Source of the DNA: Desulfosporosinus sp. BRH_c37
GTDB lineage: Bacteria > Bacillota > Desulfitobacteriia > Desulfitobacteriales > Desulfitobacteriaceae
Assembly: GCA_001516045.1 (NCBI GenBank)
Contig: LOEW01000150.1
Location: forward strand, 1 to 50,935
Length of the DNA stretch: 50,935 nucleotides
Direction of reading: 5' to 3'
Part shown: piece after piece, positions 8,137 to 14,880 of the stretch
Layout: each line of letters starts with the position of its first letter
Position numbering within the stretch: the stretch's first letter is position 1
The notes under the pieces: model-generated
Databases searched by the model: none
Told to the model about the DNA's origin: nothing
Seen by the model: the letters and a program-made list of their open reading frames with translations, nothing else
Position numbers and translations under genes: made by a program

Positions 8137-8325
8137 TTAAGCGACTTTGCACCTATTCAGTGCGATGAAACAACTTCCTGCGATCTGAACCACGTCACTA
8201 AGGCTTGTCCACTTGCCGAAGCTGACATGGTTTGTTTTGATGTCCGTGGTGACCAGATCCATGACTTCCTCGAATTCAGCGTTGGTCATAGGGCCGATGG
8301 TTTGTTCGAGGATTTTCCTGAGCAT
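8137..8325 (-). CDS. Hypothetical phage protein (62 aa)
   Basis: Read from ATG 8325 (MLRKILEQTIGPMTNAEFEE), which has GGGGAGGAG ten bases upstream. A longer reading from 8382 would overlap the zinc-ribbon gene in another frame and is less likely. The product is a small alpha-helical protein with no recognised family. Confidence 0.6.
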   Translation of the reverse strand: MLRKILEQTIGPMTNAEFEEVMDLVTTDIKTNHVSFGKWTSLSDVVQIAGSCFIALNRCKVA

Positions 8326-8459
8326 GTTTTCAACTCCTCCCCTTCGCTTGGTACCGGAATCTCCTCCCCGCAATACGGGCACTCCCAGACGCCTTTGTGA
8401 TCTGACGAGTAAGCTGACTTACCACATTTGATGCAAATTCGTTGTTCCGTGATGTTCAC
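8286..8459 (-). CDS. 57-residue zinc-ribbon protein
   Basis: Starts at GTG 8459, 15 nt after the stop of the preceding zinc-ribbon gene. It carries CIKCG at residues 9-13 and CPYCG at about 27-31, the paired knuckles of a zinc ribbon, then a Glu-rich tail. The ribosome binding site is weak, so translation may be coupled to the upstream gene. Its 3' end overlaps the next gene by 40 bp. The cysteine pairs make this frame the likelier coding one. Confidence 0.55.
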   Translation of the reverse strand: MNITEQRICIKCGKSAYSSDHKGVWECPYCGEEIPVPSEGEELKTCSGKSSNKPSAL

Positions 8460-8474
8460 ATCGCTTTCGTTTAT

Positions 8475-8657
8475 TCATGGCCAATCTAATTTTTCACCAC
8501 AGTGACCACAATAATTTTGGGCTGCATCTTCGATTCTCTTGCTACAGTTTCCGCAATATGGCATGTGGATCATAAGATCATTAGTTGCATCTTGGACAAC
8601 TTTGCCGCATTCGAGGCATATAATGGATTTCGTTCCCCTAAAAAACCTTTTGATCAT
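8475..8657 (-). CDS. 60-residue double zinc-ribbon protein
   Basis: Three CxxC knuckles are visible: CLEC (residues 14-17), CGNC (35-38) and CGHC (50-53). The last, CGHCGEKLDW, is a typical zinc-ribbon ending. It overlaps the upstream zinc-ribbon gene by 20 bp, and AAAGGTAAAA precedes its ATG. Function unknown; presumably nucleic-acid or protein binding. Confidence 0.65.
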   Translation of the reverse strand: MIKRFFRGTKSIICLECGKVVQDATNDLMIHMPYCGNCSKRIEDAAQNYCGHCGEKLDWP

Positions 8658-8925
8658 TTTTACCTTTGCCGTATTCTCGCCCCCTTCGGTTCCGTTTCCT
8701 GGACGTCCGAGCGATCTTTGCCCGAGATTTACGTTTGGTCCACTTGACTCCGGTTAATCCGCATGATTTGGAACCCTCATGCTTCTTCATTTCTTCGGAT
8801 GCCTTGGGGTATTCATAGCCACAATCCATGCACGCATACCCACCGCAGCCGGTGTTAGGATTTTCGTAGTATACCTCGTCGCTTCCACACTCTGGGCACA
8901 TATCAAGATTTAGTGCCTTTTCCAT
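8638..8925 (-). CDS. Zinc-ribbon protein with basic C-terminal tail
   Basis: A 95-residue protein with CPEC (residues 10-13) and CMDC (about 32-35), the knuckle spacing of a transcription-factor-like zinc ribbon. The last 40 residues are very rich in Lys and Arg, which suggests nucleic-acid binding. Start ATG 8925 after GAGGCGAAAACG. Phage operon member of unknown function. Confidence 0.65.
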   Translation of the reverse strand: MEKALNLDMCPECGSDEVYYENPNTGCGGYACMDCGYEYPKASEEMKKHEGSKSCGLTGVKWTKRKSRAKIARTSRKRNRRGREYGKGKNDQKVF

Positions 8926-8956
8926 CGTTTTCGCCTCCTCTCACCAAAGGCTTGTC

Positions 8957-9436
8957 CTATTTAAGGTTTTTCTCAGCCCACAGCTTCAGCGATTGAGCAT
9001 TCATCGAGATCATGTCAAGCGCTGCAATTACCTGCTCAAACTTAGGCCTTTCCTCTGTATCAATTACTCCATCAGCAGTTATATCTATAAGAGTGTCTTT
9101 GATATAATTAACTCTTTGGAAGGCTGAAAAAATCTGTAAGGTTAACCTATCAAGTTCTGCAACTTCGATTTGTGGGACAGTCTGTTTTCCAAGTGGACAT
9201 TGCCTTGAACAATGGTAATTACCAAGCTCGGGAGCGTTGTAGGCGTCCATCATCATCAAAATTTCTTCGGGGTATGGATTGATGCTGCCAAGCTCAATTC
9301 GTGCGAGTCTGGTTCTATCCATGCCTATGACCTCAGCTGCGCCCTCCCGGCTGTTGAAATTGTCATTGAACGCAGCGGCCTCTATCCGTGCGCCGTAAAA
9401 CACGCTTTCAGCTGCTTTTGTGGCTTTTCCTGCCAT
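8957..9436 (-). CDS. XRE-family helix-turn-helix regulator
   Basis: Residues about 15-70 form a Cro/CI-type helix-turn-helix (SREGAAEVIGMDRTRLARIE), with the usual shape GMDRTRLARIELGSINPYPE. A CxxxC pair (CSRQCPLGK) follows at about residues 96-100, then a helical domain of about 90 residues. It is the first gene of the long minus-strand early operon, so it may regulate that operon. AAAGGACGTGCAAAT precedes ATG 9436. Confidence 0.8.
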   Translation of the reverse strand: MAGKATKAAESVFYGARIEAAAFNDNFNSREGAAEVIGMDRTRLARIELGSINPYPEEILMMMDAYNAPELGNYHCSRQCPLGKQTVPQIEVAELDRLTLQIFSAFQRVNYIKDTLIDITADGVIDTEERPKFEQVIAALDMISMNAQSLKLWAEKNLK

Positions 9437-9565
9437 TTATTTGCACGTCCTTTCGTGAGATACTTTAAACAATCAAGTAATTAGTGATAAATTTTTCAAA
9501 GTTGTAATTATGTCGTACTCGCCCACATAACCTGTAAAGATTGCCAACTTGTTCTTAGATAGTGC

Positions 9566-9592
9566 TAAAAAATTTAGGGGTTTACCCCTTTA
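9566..9592 (-). terminator. Rho-independent terminator after excisionase gene
   Basis: On the minus strand AGGGG-TAAA-CCCCT is followed by AAATTTTTT. It lies 40 bp beyond the stop of the excisionase-like gene and separates the switch genes from the early operon. Confidence 0.6.
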
Positions 9593-9631
9593 AGGACATC
9601 GTAGTACCCCCGGTCCGAATTAGCTTGGACA

Positions 9632-9811
9632 TTAACTTACCTTTTCTTGTTCTGTCATCCAATCGTCAAGGGCAGACTGTCTAAAAAGATATCTACCCCC
9701 ACAACGAATAGGATTGATTTTTTTACGCTTAACCATTTCCAGTAGTAGCCAGTAGGATATTCCTAGATATTCCGCTGCTTCTTTTGAGCTAAGAGTTGCT
9801 TTTTGGATCAT
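9632..9811 (-). CDS. Excisionase-like MerR-type helix-turn-helix protein
   Basis: A 59-residue protein beginning MIQKATLSSKEAAEYLGISY, the N-terminal signature of HTH_17/excisionase DNA-binding proteins, with the wing GGRYLFRQSALDDWM near its end. Such proteins direct prophage excision or act as small regulators. GGAGGGAAATGGTAC precedes ATG 9811, and the gene overlaps the upstream Cro-like gene by 23 bp. Position beside the integrase switch supports an excision role, but this was not tested. Confidence 0.8.
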   Translation of the reverse strand: MIQKATLSSKEAAEYLGISYWLLLEMVKRKKINPIRCGGRYLFRQSALDDWMTEQEKVS

Positions 9812-10091
9812 GTACCATTTCCCTCCTTATCTTATCAAGTGAATTAGTTACCCCACGAAACATATTGGGAAAAAAATATCTCGTTACTTCATCTTCGGTT
9901 ATATTTAGAAGCGCAGATATTCTATATATTTCTTTTGTGTTAAAATCTCCTTTACCATTCAACTTCAAGCTTAACGAAGAAATAGCCATAGGTATTTGAG
10001 GAGCAAAGTCTACAAGTCTCGGATACATGCTCCCTTTTATTTTTCCCCTTAATTCCCGGAGTTCAATATAATCACTTGTTAAAGTATACAC
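9789..10091 (-). CDS. Cro-like DUF739 regulator
   Basis: A 100-residue protein resembling DUF739/Cro-type phage repressors: the core around residues 28-75 has FAPQIPMAISSLSLKLNGKG and NTKEIYRISALLNITEDEV, followed by YFFP. It probably binds the operators between itself and the S24 repressor and favours lytic growth. The start is GTG 10091, 7 bp after GGAGGTGGAGAT. It is transcribed divergently from the repressor, the classic lambda-like switch layout. Confidence 0.8.
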   Translation of the reverse strand: MYTLTSDYIELRELRGKIKGSMYPRLVDFAPQIPMAISSLSLKLNGKGDFNTKEIYRISALLNITEDEVTRYFFPNMFRGVTNSLDKIRREMVHDPKSNS

Positions 10092-10134
10092 ATCTCCACC
10101 TCCTCATTTATTTCCCCACGTAACACTTTATTTA

Positions 10135-10163
10135 ATCCTATACTCGATCAAATGATTCGTCAA
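10135..10163 (-). promoter_or_regulatory. Leftward early (cro-side) promoter
   Basis: On the minus strand -35 TTGACG (10158-10163) and -10 TAGGAT (10135-10140) are separated by 17 bp. It points at the Cro-like gene. Confidence 0.55.
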
Positions 10164-10191
10164 GTAATATTCGCATATATATTATAGATAT

Positions 10192-10213
10192 TTACGAAAA
10201 ATATATTGCGTAA
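10192..10213. promoter_or_regulatory. Candidate lysogeny operator
   Basis: An inverted repeat TTACG-N12-CGTAA overlaps the -35 element of the repressor promoter. A related looser pair, TTCG ... CGAA (10170-10198), lies between the two divergent promoters. Either could bind the S24 repressor or the Cro-like protein. Confidence 0.4.
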
Positions 10214-10234
10214 CGAAATATTATGATTTATAAT
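10206..10234 (+). promoter_or_regulatory. Rightward repressor promoter
   Basis: -35 TTGCGT (10206-10211) and a perfect -10 TATAAT (10229-10234) with 17-bp spacing, about 34 bp before the repressor start. Confidence 0.65.
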
Positions 10235-10267
10235 AAATATGCAATTATTGGGAGGTAGTTTAATGCT

Positions 10268-10873
10268 ATGGAGTTTGATGTACATGAATTTGCTACTAGG
10301 TTAAGACTTTTGATGGATGAAAAGAATGATACTGTTTACAGTTTAGGAGATTCTGTATATCTATCTCCTGGAACTATTTCAAAGTTATTAAATGAGAAAC
10401 TTGATAACCCAAGAAGGAGAACTATAGAAAGTATTGCAATCCATTATCAAGTAAATCCAGTTTGGCTTATGGGGCTTGATGTGGAAAGAAATATTGATCT
10501 AGATAGGTTTGTTAAAGTTGCTATACTCAATGATGCTAGAAACAAAAGAGATATTGAAGGTTACGAATATGTTAGAGAATCTTTGCATATTGATTTTTGT
10601 TTCCATGTAAAAGATGACTCTATGGTTAACGCCCGCATATTAACAAACGACTTGATTTATGTCAGGCGGCAAAGTGATGTTGAATCTGGAGAAATAGCTG
10701 TAGTAGCTATTGATGGGGAAGTGTTATTGAAAAGGATATATAAGACTAATGGTTTATTTGTCTTAAAATCGGACAACCTTAGTAACCAAGACGAAAGAGT
10801 ATTTACTAAAAAAGAGATAAGGGCTATTGAGATATTAGGAAAAGTTATAATGTTCCGTTCCATGGCAAGATAG
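10268..10873 (+). CDS. S24/LexA-like phage repressor, apparently lacking the cleavage site
   Basis: CI-type repressor that should hold the prophage silent. Residues 1-65 form an XRE helix-turn-helix (LSPGTISKLLNEKLDNPRRR); residues about 105-200 form the S24 peptidase/dimerisation fold, with the presumed catalytic Ser118 (in DDSMV) and Lys155 (in LLKRI). In related proteins the linker reads V-A-A-G at the self-cleavage site; here the aligned positions 84-87 are V-A-I-L and no Ala-Gly pair is seen. The ATG at 10268 lies 12 bp after GGAGG; an earlier ATG at 10263 is in another frame. Its codons are more AT-rich than those of the left operon. Confidence 0.85.
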   Translation: MEFDVHEFATRLRLLMDEKNDTVYSLGDSVYLSPGTISKLLNEKLDNPRRRTIESIAIHYQVNPVWLMGLDVERNIDLDRFVKVAILNDARNKRDIEGYEYVRESLHIDFCFHVKDDSMVNARILTNDLIYVRRQSDVESGEIAVVAIDGEVLLKRIYKTNGLFVLKSDNLSNQDERVFTKKEIRAIEILGKVIMFRSMAR

Positions 10874-10908
10874 TACACGCTATATAAACGAGAAAGCGGT
10901 GCAATGCA

Positions 10909-12312
10909 ATGGCTTATGTGGAAAATAAAGGAATCGGCAAAAAGGGGCAAGTACTATTCCGGCTTTATTATGATGGACCTAAAAAAACAGATGGTAGCAG
11001 AAATCAGAAAAAAGAGTCCTTTTCCGTCCATCCGTTACCAGAAAAAGCGGGAGCAATAATAAAAGCTGCGGATAATTTGAAAAATGGTATTAATACAAAA
11101 ACGGATAATTTGGCTTTAGAAAGGTTTATAAAAAAAGCTACGGAATTGGCAGAAAATGAGGCTAGAAAAAAAGAGGAAGAAATTAATAAACCTACTTACG
11201 TTGAGCCAACAGGTGAAACGTTTAAGGAATTATCTGATCGTTGGTTAAAATACCGTGCTGGAACAACAAGAAAAGGTAAACGACAACCCAAAACAATGTT
11301 AAGGTACGAACAACTACTAGAACGAATTAATAGCTATCTCGGAAATTTTGAAGTTGAAAAAGTCAACATAGATCGAGTAGAAGAATTCTATTTATGGCTT
11401 TCTGAACAACACAAAAAGCCCGTCAAAAGTAATAAACCAACTCAGAAAGAGCCTGGTCTTTTAAGTACTCAGACTCAGTGGCATCACCATCGATGTTTAT
11501 ATAGCGTTCTTGAATACGCCGTGGAGAGGAAATTACTAGATTCGAATCCATGCAAATATGTTCGTCCCTCAACGCCAGAAGGCATAGATGACAAAAAAAT
11601 CGATCCATATAACAAGAAACAAACAGCACAAATATACGCGCTGATTAAAAATGAAGGTTTGAAGCATACGGCGTTGGTCACTATAGCGCTTGAAATAGGC
11701 CCTAGGGTAGCAGAACTATTAGCTCTAGATTGGCAAGATATCGATTTTAACACAAGGATCTTAAAAATATATAAGACATGGCAGTATGTACCTGGCAAAG
11801 GATGCTTTATGAAAGCACCTAAAAATAAAAGTAGTGTAAGGGATGTCATGTTGTCAGAAAGTACTATATTTTTACTAAGACAACTTAAAAAAGAACAAGA
11901 ATCTAAGGCTGATGAAATAGGGACAAAATGGGTTGAAAGTGGCGCTGTTTTTGTCAATTGGAACGGAGAACGAGTGCATGCAATGTGGGCTACAACTTGG
12001 TGGCCTGTATGGATCAGGAAAACAAAGTTGCCTGTTAAAAAATTTCACGACTTAAGGCACACATGCATCAGCTTATTAATGGATGCTGGAGCACAACCAC
12101 TTGAAATAGCAAGAATGGTAGGCCATTCAAACGCAGATATGCTTTGGAGGGTTTATGGACATCCTGTTCAAAAAGAAGAGTTTAATGGCGCTGAAATAAT
12201 GAAAGGGATTATGGACGGAAAGAAGCCTGTCAACAAGGTTCTAAGAAAAAGTGGTACAAAAAGTGGTACATTCGTTTCAAAAACCCACTTAAAGGTACTT
12301 AATAATTCCTAA
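10909..12312 (+). CDS. int: Tyrosine recombinase / prophage integrase
   Basis: Catalyses site-specific integration and excision. Of 467 residues, 1-100 form an arm-type DNA-binding region rich in Lys, about 100-215 the core-binding SAM-like domain (FKELSDRWLKYRAG), and about 230-420 the catalytic domain. The tetrad is visible: Arg266 (GPRVAELLALDW), a Lys near 305, HDLRH (His380, Arg383), His406 in GHSN and the nucleophile Tyr416 in VYGHP. The 50-residue tail after it is basic and ends beside the tRNA-Trp attachment site 73 bp downstream. It starts 35 bp after the repressor stop and may share its transcript. Confidence 0.95.
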   Translation: MAYVENKGIGKKGQVLFRLYYDGPKKTDGSRNQKKESFSVHPLPEKAGAIIKAADNLKNGINTKTDNLALERFIKKATELAENEARKKEEEINKPTYVEPTGETFKELSDRWLKYRAGTTRKGKRQPKTMLRYEQLLERINSYLGNFEVEKVNIDRVEEFYLWLSEQHKKPVKSNKPTQKEPGLLSTQTQWHHHRCLYSVLEYAVERKLLDSNPCKYVRPSTPEGIDDKKIDPYNKKQTAQIYALIKNEGLKHTALVTIALEIGPRVAELLALDWQDIDFNTRILKIYKTWQYVPGKGCFMKAPKNKSSVRDVMLSESTIFLLRQLKKEQESKADEIGTKWVESGAVFVNWNGERVHAMWATTWWPVWIRKTKLPVKKFHDLRHTCISLLMDAGAQPLEIARMVGHSNADMLWRVYGHPVQKEEFNGAEIMKGIMDGKKPVNKVLRKSGTKSGTFVSKTHLKVLNNS

Positions 12313-12384
12313 CTTCAAAATTGTTTTCCCCAGTGTTTCTGCACATTTCGCTAATAATCCTAAGTATACCCAACGTGTACAATT

Positions 12385-12431
12385 GGTCTCCAAAACCGCT
12401 GACGCGGGTTCAACTCCTGCATCCCCTGCCA
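12385..12431 (+). repeat. tRNA-Trp 3' fragment, prophage attachment site
   Basis: GGTCTCCAAAACC is the anticodon arm of a tRNA with anticodon CCA; it is followed by a T-arm (GCGGG-TTCAACT-CCTGC), the 3' acceptor strand ATCCCCT, G and CCA. The sequence before it does not continue a tRNA (no D-arm or 5' acceptor strand). This is the 3'-terminal copy left when a phage integrates into a tRNA-Trp gene. Its orientation puts the intact tRNA at the far, left-hand prophage end. Confidence 0.8.
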
Positions 12432-12443
12432 ATCAAAAAATGA

Positions 12444-12473
12444 GACACCGCAAGGGTTTGCGGTGTTTTTTAT
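12444..12473 (+). terminator. Terminator behind the tRNA fragment
   Basis: ACACCGCAA-GGG-TTTGCGGTGT followed by TTTTTATTT. Probably the original terminator of the tRNA-Trp gene, displaced by the integration. Confidence 0.75.
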
Positions 12474-12650
12474 TTGGGGTTGGAATTCAACTCTTTGGAG
12501 TTTAGCCAGATTTTAGCCAGGTTTAATTTTATAGGACATATTTGGACATGAAAAAGGCCCTAACTTAACCTTGCCAAGGCCCTTGATCCTTTCTACAGTT
12601 TGATACAACATATAAATCTAAATCTCCTTAGATAAGCTGACTCTCCTTTT
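12474..12650. other. Intergenic, nothing coding seen
   Basis: No convincing gene. The stretch holds a direct repeat (TTTAGCCAG-like, twice near 12503-12522) and two copies of AAGGCCCT around 12553 and 12577, without a clear hairpin. Confidence 0.4.
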
Positions 12651-12899
12651 TCACATCTTCCATAGAAGCCACTTGCAGGTACCCAACTCATACTTCAATT
12701 CAAATACCTTCATCACCCCATCCACTTCGCTTTGACACCGAAAGATCAGCATACGATTCCCAGCAAGCTTCTCCTCAGTTGTGTGGATGACTTGGTGAAC
12801 CTTGATGACAGACCCCTTATACCGGAATCGTACTGGGTGAGGTTTTCCAGCCTGATCAAACCATGCAACCATTTCTATCGGCTCCGCAATTACTTTCAT
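12651..12899 (-). CDS. SOS-regulated small protein
   Basis: An 82-residue beta-rich protein (MKVIAEPIEMVAWFDQAGKP ... CKWLLWKM). The tryptophan-containing ends and size recall the small partner proteins (DUF6504-like) found beside Y-family DNA polymerases in other bacteria, but this link is weak and no polymerase is present here. The decisive feature is regulatory: a perfect LexA box lies 22 bp upstream of ATG 12899, next to a TATAAT -10. A role in DNA-damage response is therefore likely, mechanism unknown. Confidence 0.7.
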   Translation of the reverse strand: MKVIAEPIEMVAWFDQAGKPHPVRFRYKGSVIKVHQVIHTTEEKLAGNRMLIFRCQSEVDGVMKVFELKYELGTCKWLLWKM

Positions 12900-12920
12900 A
12901 CATACATTCGCCCCTAATAA

Positions 12921-12940
12921 GAACGTTTGTTCTTATTATA
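12921..12940 (-). promoter_or_regulatory. LexA (SOS) box next to -10 element
   Basis: GAACGTTTGTTC (12921-12932) fits the Firmicutes LexA/DinR consensus GAAC-N4-GTTC exactly and is extended to AAGAAC...GTTCTT. A TATAAT -10 for the minus-strand gene lies at 12935-12940, so bound LexA would block initiation. Confidence 0.75.
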
Positions 12941-13055
12941 GCGCAGGAGTGATCGAATTAGTAGAGGGAAGTTTTGGAGATGGTTAAGGTTAAGGTAATG
13001 CAAATACCGACAATAGCGGCTAGTTCTGCTAGGTTACGCTCTTTTCGGTAGTAGA

Positions 13056-13283
13056 TTATGTTTTTACTGAGGATTTGCTTTGGTTTTGGGCGCGAGATCG
13101 TTCCTCTCGATATCTAACAGATCGACGCTTTTTGGGTGGAATCATCGTATACAATTTCAATTCTAATCCAATTGCTAAAACAACTAAAGCCCATAACCAC
13201 CAAGGCTTTCCAATGACAAATGTTTTGATAGTCAAAAATGAATATTTGAATATGTCTACGACAAAGATTGTCAGCACCCCCAC
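13056..13283 (-). CDS. Small single-pass membrane protein, uncertain
   Basis: A 75-residue reading with a hydrophobic N-terminal region and one clear membrane helix (WWLWALVVLAIGLEL, residues about 28-42), followed by a basic tail (PPKKRRSVRYREERSR). Starts are GTG 13283 or the GTG two codons later; neither has a strong ribosome binding site. No family recognised. The membrane/basic layout makes it plausible, not certain. Confidence 0.4.
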   Translation of the reverse strand: MGVLTIFVVDIFKYSFLTIKTFVIGKPWWLWALVVLAIGLELKLYTMIPPKKRRSVRYREERSRAQNQSKSSVKT

Positions 13284-13476
13284 GTTCCTAGTAATTCAGT
13301 GAACAATTCTAATCATCTCATACTTTTTCTGCAAAATAAAGGGGAAACTTATCTACAAACACAAAAAGGTACTAACAAAAGAACCCTTAACGTTCCTCGA
13401 TAACTCTGAGAGAGCATTACATAACAAATCAACATTAGCACATAATAAATTCATCACCAAAGAGGAGATGAGACAT

Positions 13477-13572
13477 ATGAAACGAACTCCGAATTTTAAA
13501 AATCAGCTAAAACGCTGGTCGAGAAAGATAGTAAACACATTTAAAGGTATAACTAAGGAGCCCAAGATCTAA
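13477..13572 (+). CDS. 31-residue cationic peptide gene
   Basis: ATG 13477 follows GAGGAGATGAGACAT and the frame ends at TAA 13572, with a terminator starting 16 bp later. The peptide begins MKRTPNFKNQLKRWSRKIVN and continues for 11 residues with TFKGITKEP; it has seven Lys, three Arg and one Glu, and would form an amphipathic basic helix. No signal peptide or cysteines. It could be a toxin-like, antimicrobial-like or RNA-binding peptide; none is established. Confidence 0.6.
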   Translation: MKRTPNFKNQLKRWSRKIVNTFKGITKEPKI

Positions 13573-13587
13573 GAATATTGAAACCTC

Positions 13588-13620
13588 AAATAAGCTCCTA
13601 CAAAATAGGGGCTTATTTAT
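13588..13620 (+). terminator. Terminator of the 31-residue peptide gene
   Basis: Stem of 13 bp with one mismatch: AAATAAGCTCCTA - CAAAA - TAGGGGCTTATTT, then ATTTAC. Confidence 0.7.
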
Positions 13621-13624
13621 TTAC

Positions 13625-13649
13625 AAAAAAATCCCCTCACTAAGAGGGG
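13625..13649 (-). terminator. Minus-strand terminator hairpin
   Basis: On the minus strand CCCCTC-TTAGT-GAGGGG is followed by ATTTTTTTG. No minus-strand gene is visible just upstream of it, so it may be a leftover or act against antisense reads. Confidence 0.5.
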
Positions 13650-13941
13650 TAGTGTAAGAGGAAAGTTCAAAGAAGGTCTATATTTCAACCCGTAACTTAC
13701 GAGTGGTCTTGCTGTATTTAATTATTGTAAACTATATTTGTTACCCTTCCATGAACTTTTTGTAAAGAATTCGTTAAATTTTATGAAGAAAACGCTGATT
13801 CTGTGCTTACTGGACTCATTCTTAGGGTTCCGATACTTACACCTCGCATTTAGCCGGTATTACTTACAGGTATTTCCTCTTTCGTGTCGAAGTTGGTAGT
13901 TGTCTGGACTTTCCACTTCGAGGCGAATGGAGGTGAAACGA
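13650..13941. other. Intergenic, nothing coding seen
   Basis: AT-rich spacer ahead of the 71-residue gene. I see no supported gene or structured RNA in it. Confidence 0.4.
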
Positions 13942-14157
13942 GTGAAAATATCCCGTACCTTTATTGGGTTTTGTCCCACCCTTGAGAAAGATTACCAAAT
14001 CGTAGTTGACTACACCGATGCCAGAACAAATGATAACCCCTATAAGTACATTCAAGGACTAACAAAATGTATGCATCAAAGGCTTAATGGCTGTCCTATT
14101 GAATCGACCTGCCCGATAAAAGCTAAAGCCCCCAATGAGATAGCTAGTAGCAGATAA
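13942..14157 (+). CDS. Small cysteine-containing protein (71 aa)
   Basis: Read from GTG 13942, six bases after GGAGGTG. The product starts MKISRTFIGFCPTLEKDYQI and has four cysteines: Cys11, one in TKCMHQ and two in CPIESTCPIKAKAP. It resembles a class of short Clostridia proteins with scattered Cys and a C-terminal CP..K.AP pattern, found in phage-like regions; function unknown. It ends exactly one base before the convergent minus-strand gene. Confidence 0.6.
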   Translation: MKISRTFIGFCPTLEKDYQIVVDYTDARTNDNPYKYIQGLTKCMHQRLNGCPIESTCPIKAKAPNEIASSR

Positions 14158-14307
14158 TCAAATAACGGTTTCAGTGACTTTTTGCACAGTAGCGTTGTTG
14201 GAAATCTCGATCGCCACAAATTGAAAGATTTCCTTTGCTTCGTTTACTGTGTATTTTTTAGCGCTTGGCGCTAGCCAAGTTAGAATATCTACTGTAACAT
14301 AACTCAT
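14158..14307 (-). CDS. 49-residue hypothetical protein
   Basis: ATG 14307 lies downstream of GGGGAGAGACATAAGAAC. The product is MSYVTVDILTWLAPSAKKYT followed by a helix (VNEAKEIFQFVAIEISNN) and ends TVQKVTETVI. No family recognised. It converges on the preceding gene with no gap between their stop codons. Confidence 0.5.
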   Translation of the reverse strand: MSYVTVDILTWLAPSAKKYTVNEAKEIFQFVAIEISNNATVQKVTETVI

Positions 14308-14449
14308 GTTCTTATGTCTCTCCCCGTTTCCTCAATGGTAAAAGATACAAGCTTCTCTACCCTCTTAAATGTGTCTTCCTTTTGCGTACCTGTTAATAAA
14401 GGCTTTTTCACATACTTTATGATGAGTATTAAAAAGGAGGCACCACAAA

Positions 14450-14812
14450 TTGAGAAAACTAAAATTTAAGGTTTGGGACAAGGTTAAGGAGAAAATGTTA
14501 AAACCCCAAGCCATAAGCTTTGATACACAGAGTTCAGTTCCATTTGCTGTGAGTGTACCTGGTAGATCGTGGGAACCGGTCGGGAAATTTGAATTGCTTC
14601 AGTGGACTGGTTTTTCTGATGAAAACGGAATTGATGTGTATGAAGGTGATTTAGTCAAAATCTCCTCTGTCATTTACAAAATCATTTGGAATGAAACACT
14701 AACGACTTTCGAAGCTGAAGAACTAGGGAGTTCCTCAAAGCGCGATATCAGTTCAATTACATTTGGTAGCGTTATCGGCAATGAGTTTCAAAATGCTAAT
14801 ACTAACCATTAA
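14450..14812 (+). CDS. YopX-family protein
   Basis: YopX proteins are beta-rich phage proteins of unknown function first seen in SPbeta. The signature is complete: RKLKFKVWDKVKEKML at the N-terminus and LLQWTGFSDENGIDVYEGDL near residue 60. Length (120 aa) is normal. The start is TTG 14450 behind AAAAAGGAGGCACCACAAA. Its presence right of the attachment site points to phage-derived DNA outside the current prophage. Confidence 0.88.
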   Translation: MRKLKFKVWDKVKEKMLKPQAISFDTQSSVPFAVSVPGRSWEPVGKFELLQWTGFSDENGIDVYEGDLVKISSVIYKIIWNETLTTFEAEELGSSSKRDISSITFGSVIGNEFQNANTNH

Positions 14813-14880
14813 CTGCAAGCCTATAATTAACTATTGTAATCACAATGGTTTACAGGTATTATAAGAAAAAAAGAGGTTTG

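Noticed and set aside
8137..8382. 81-aa version of the gene at 8137-8325
   Set aside because: The extra N-terminus overlaps the zinc-ribbon frame, and the ribosome binding site favours the start at 8325.
12380..12431. Intact tRNA-Trp gene
   Set aside because: The D-arm, 5' acceptor strand and part of the anticodon stem are absent; only the 3' part is tRNA-like.
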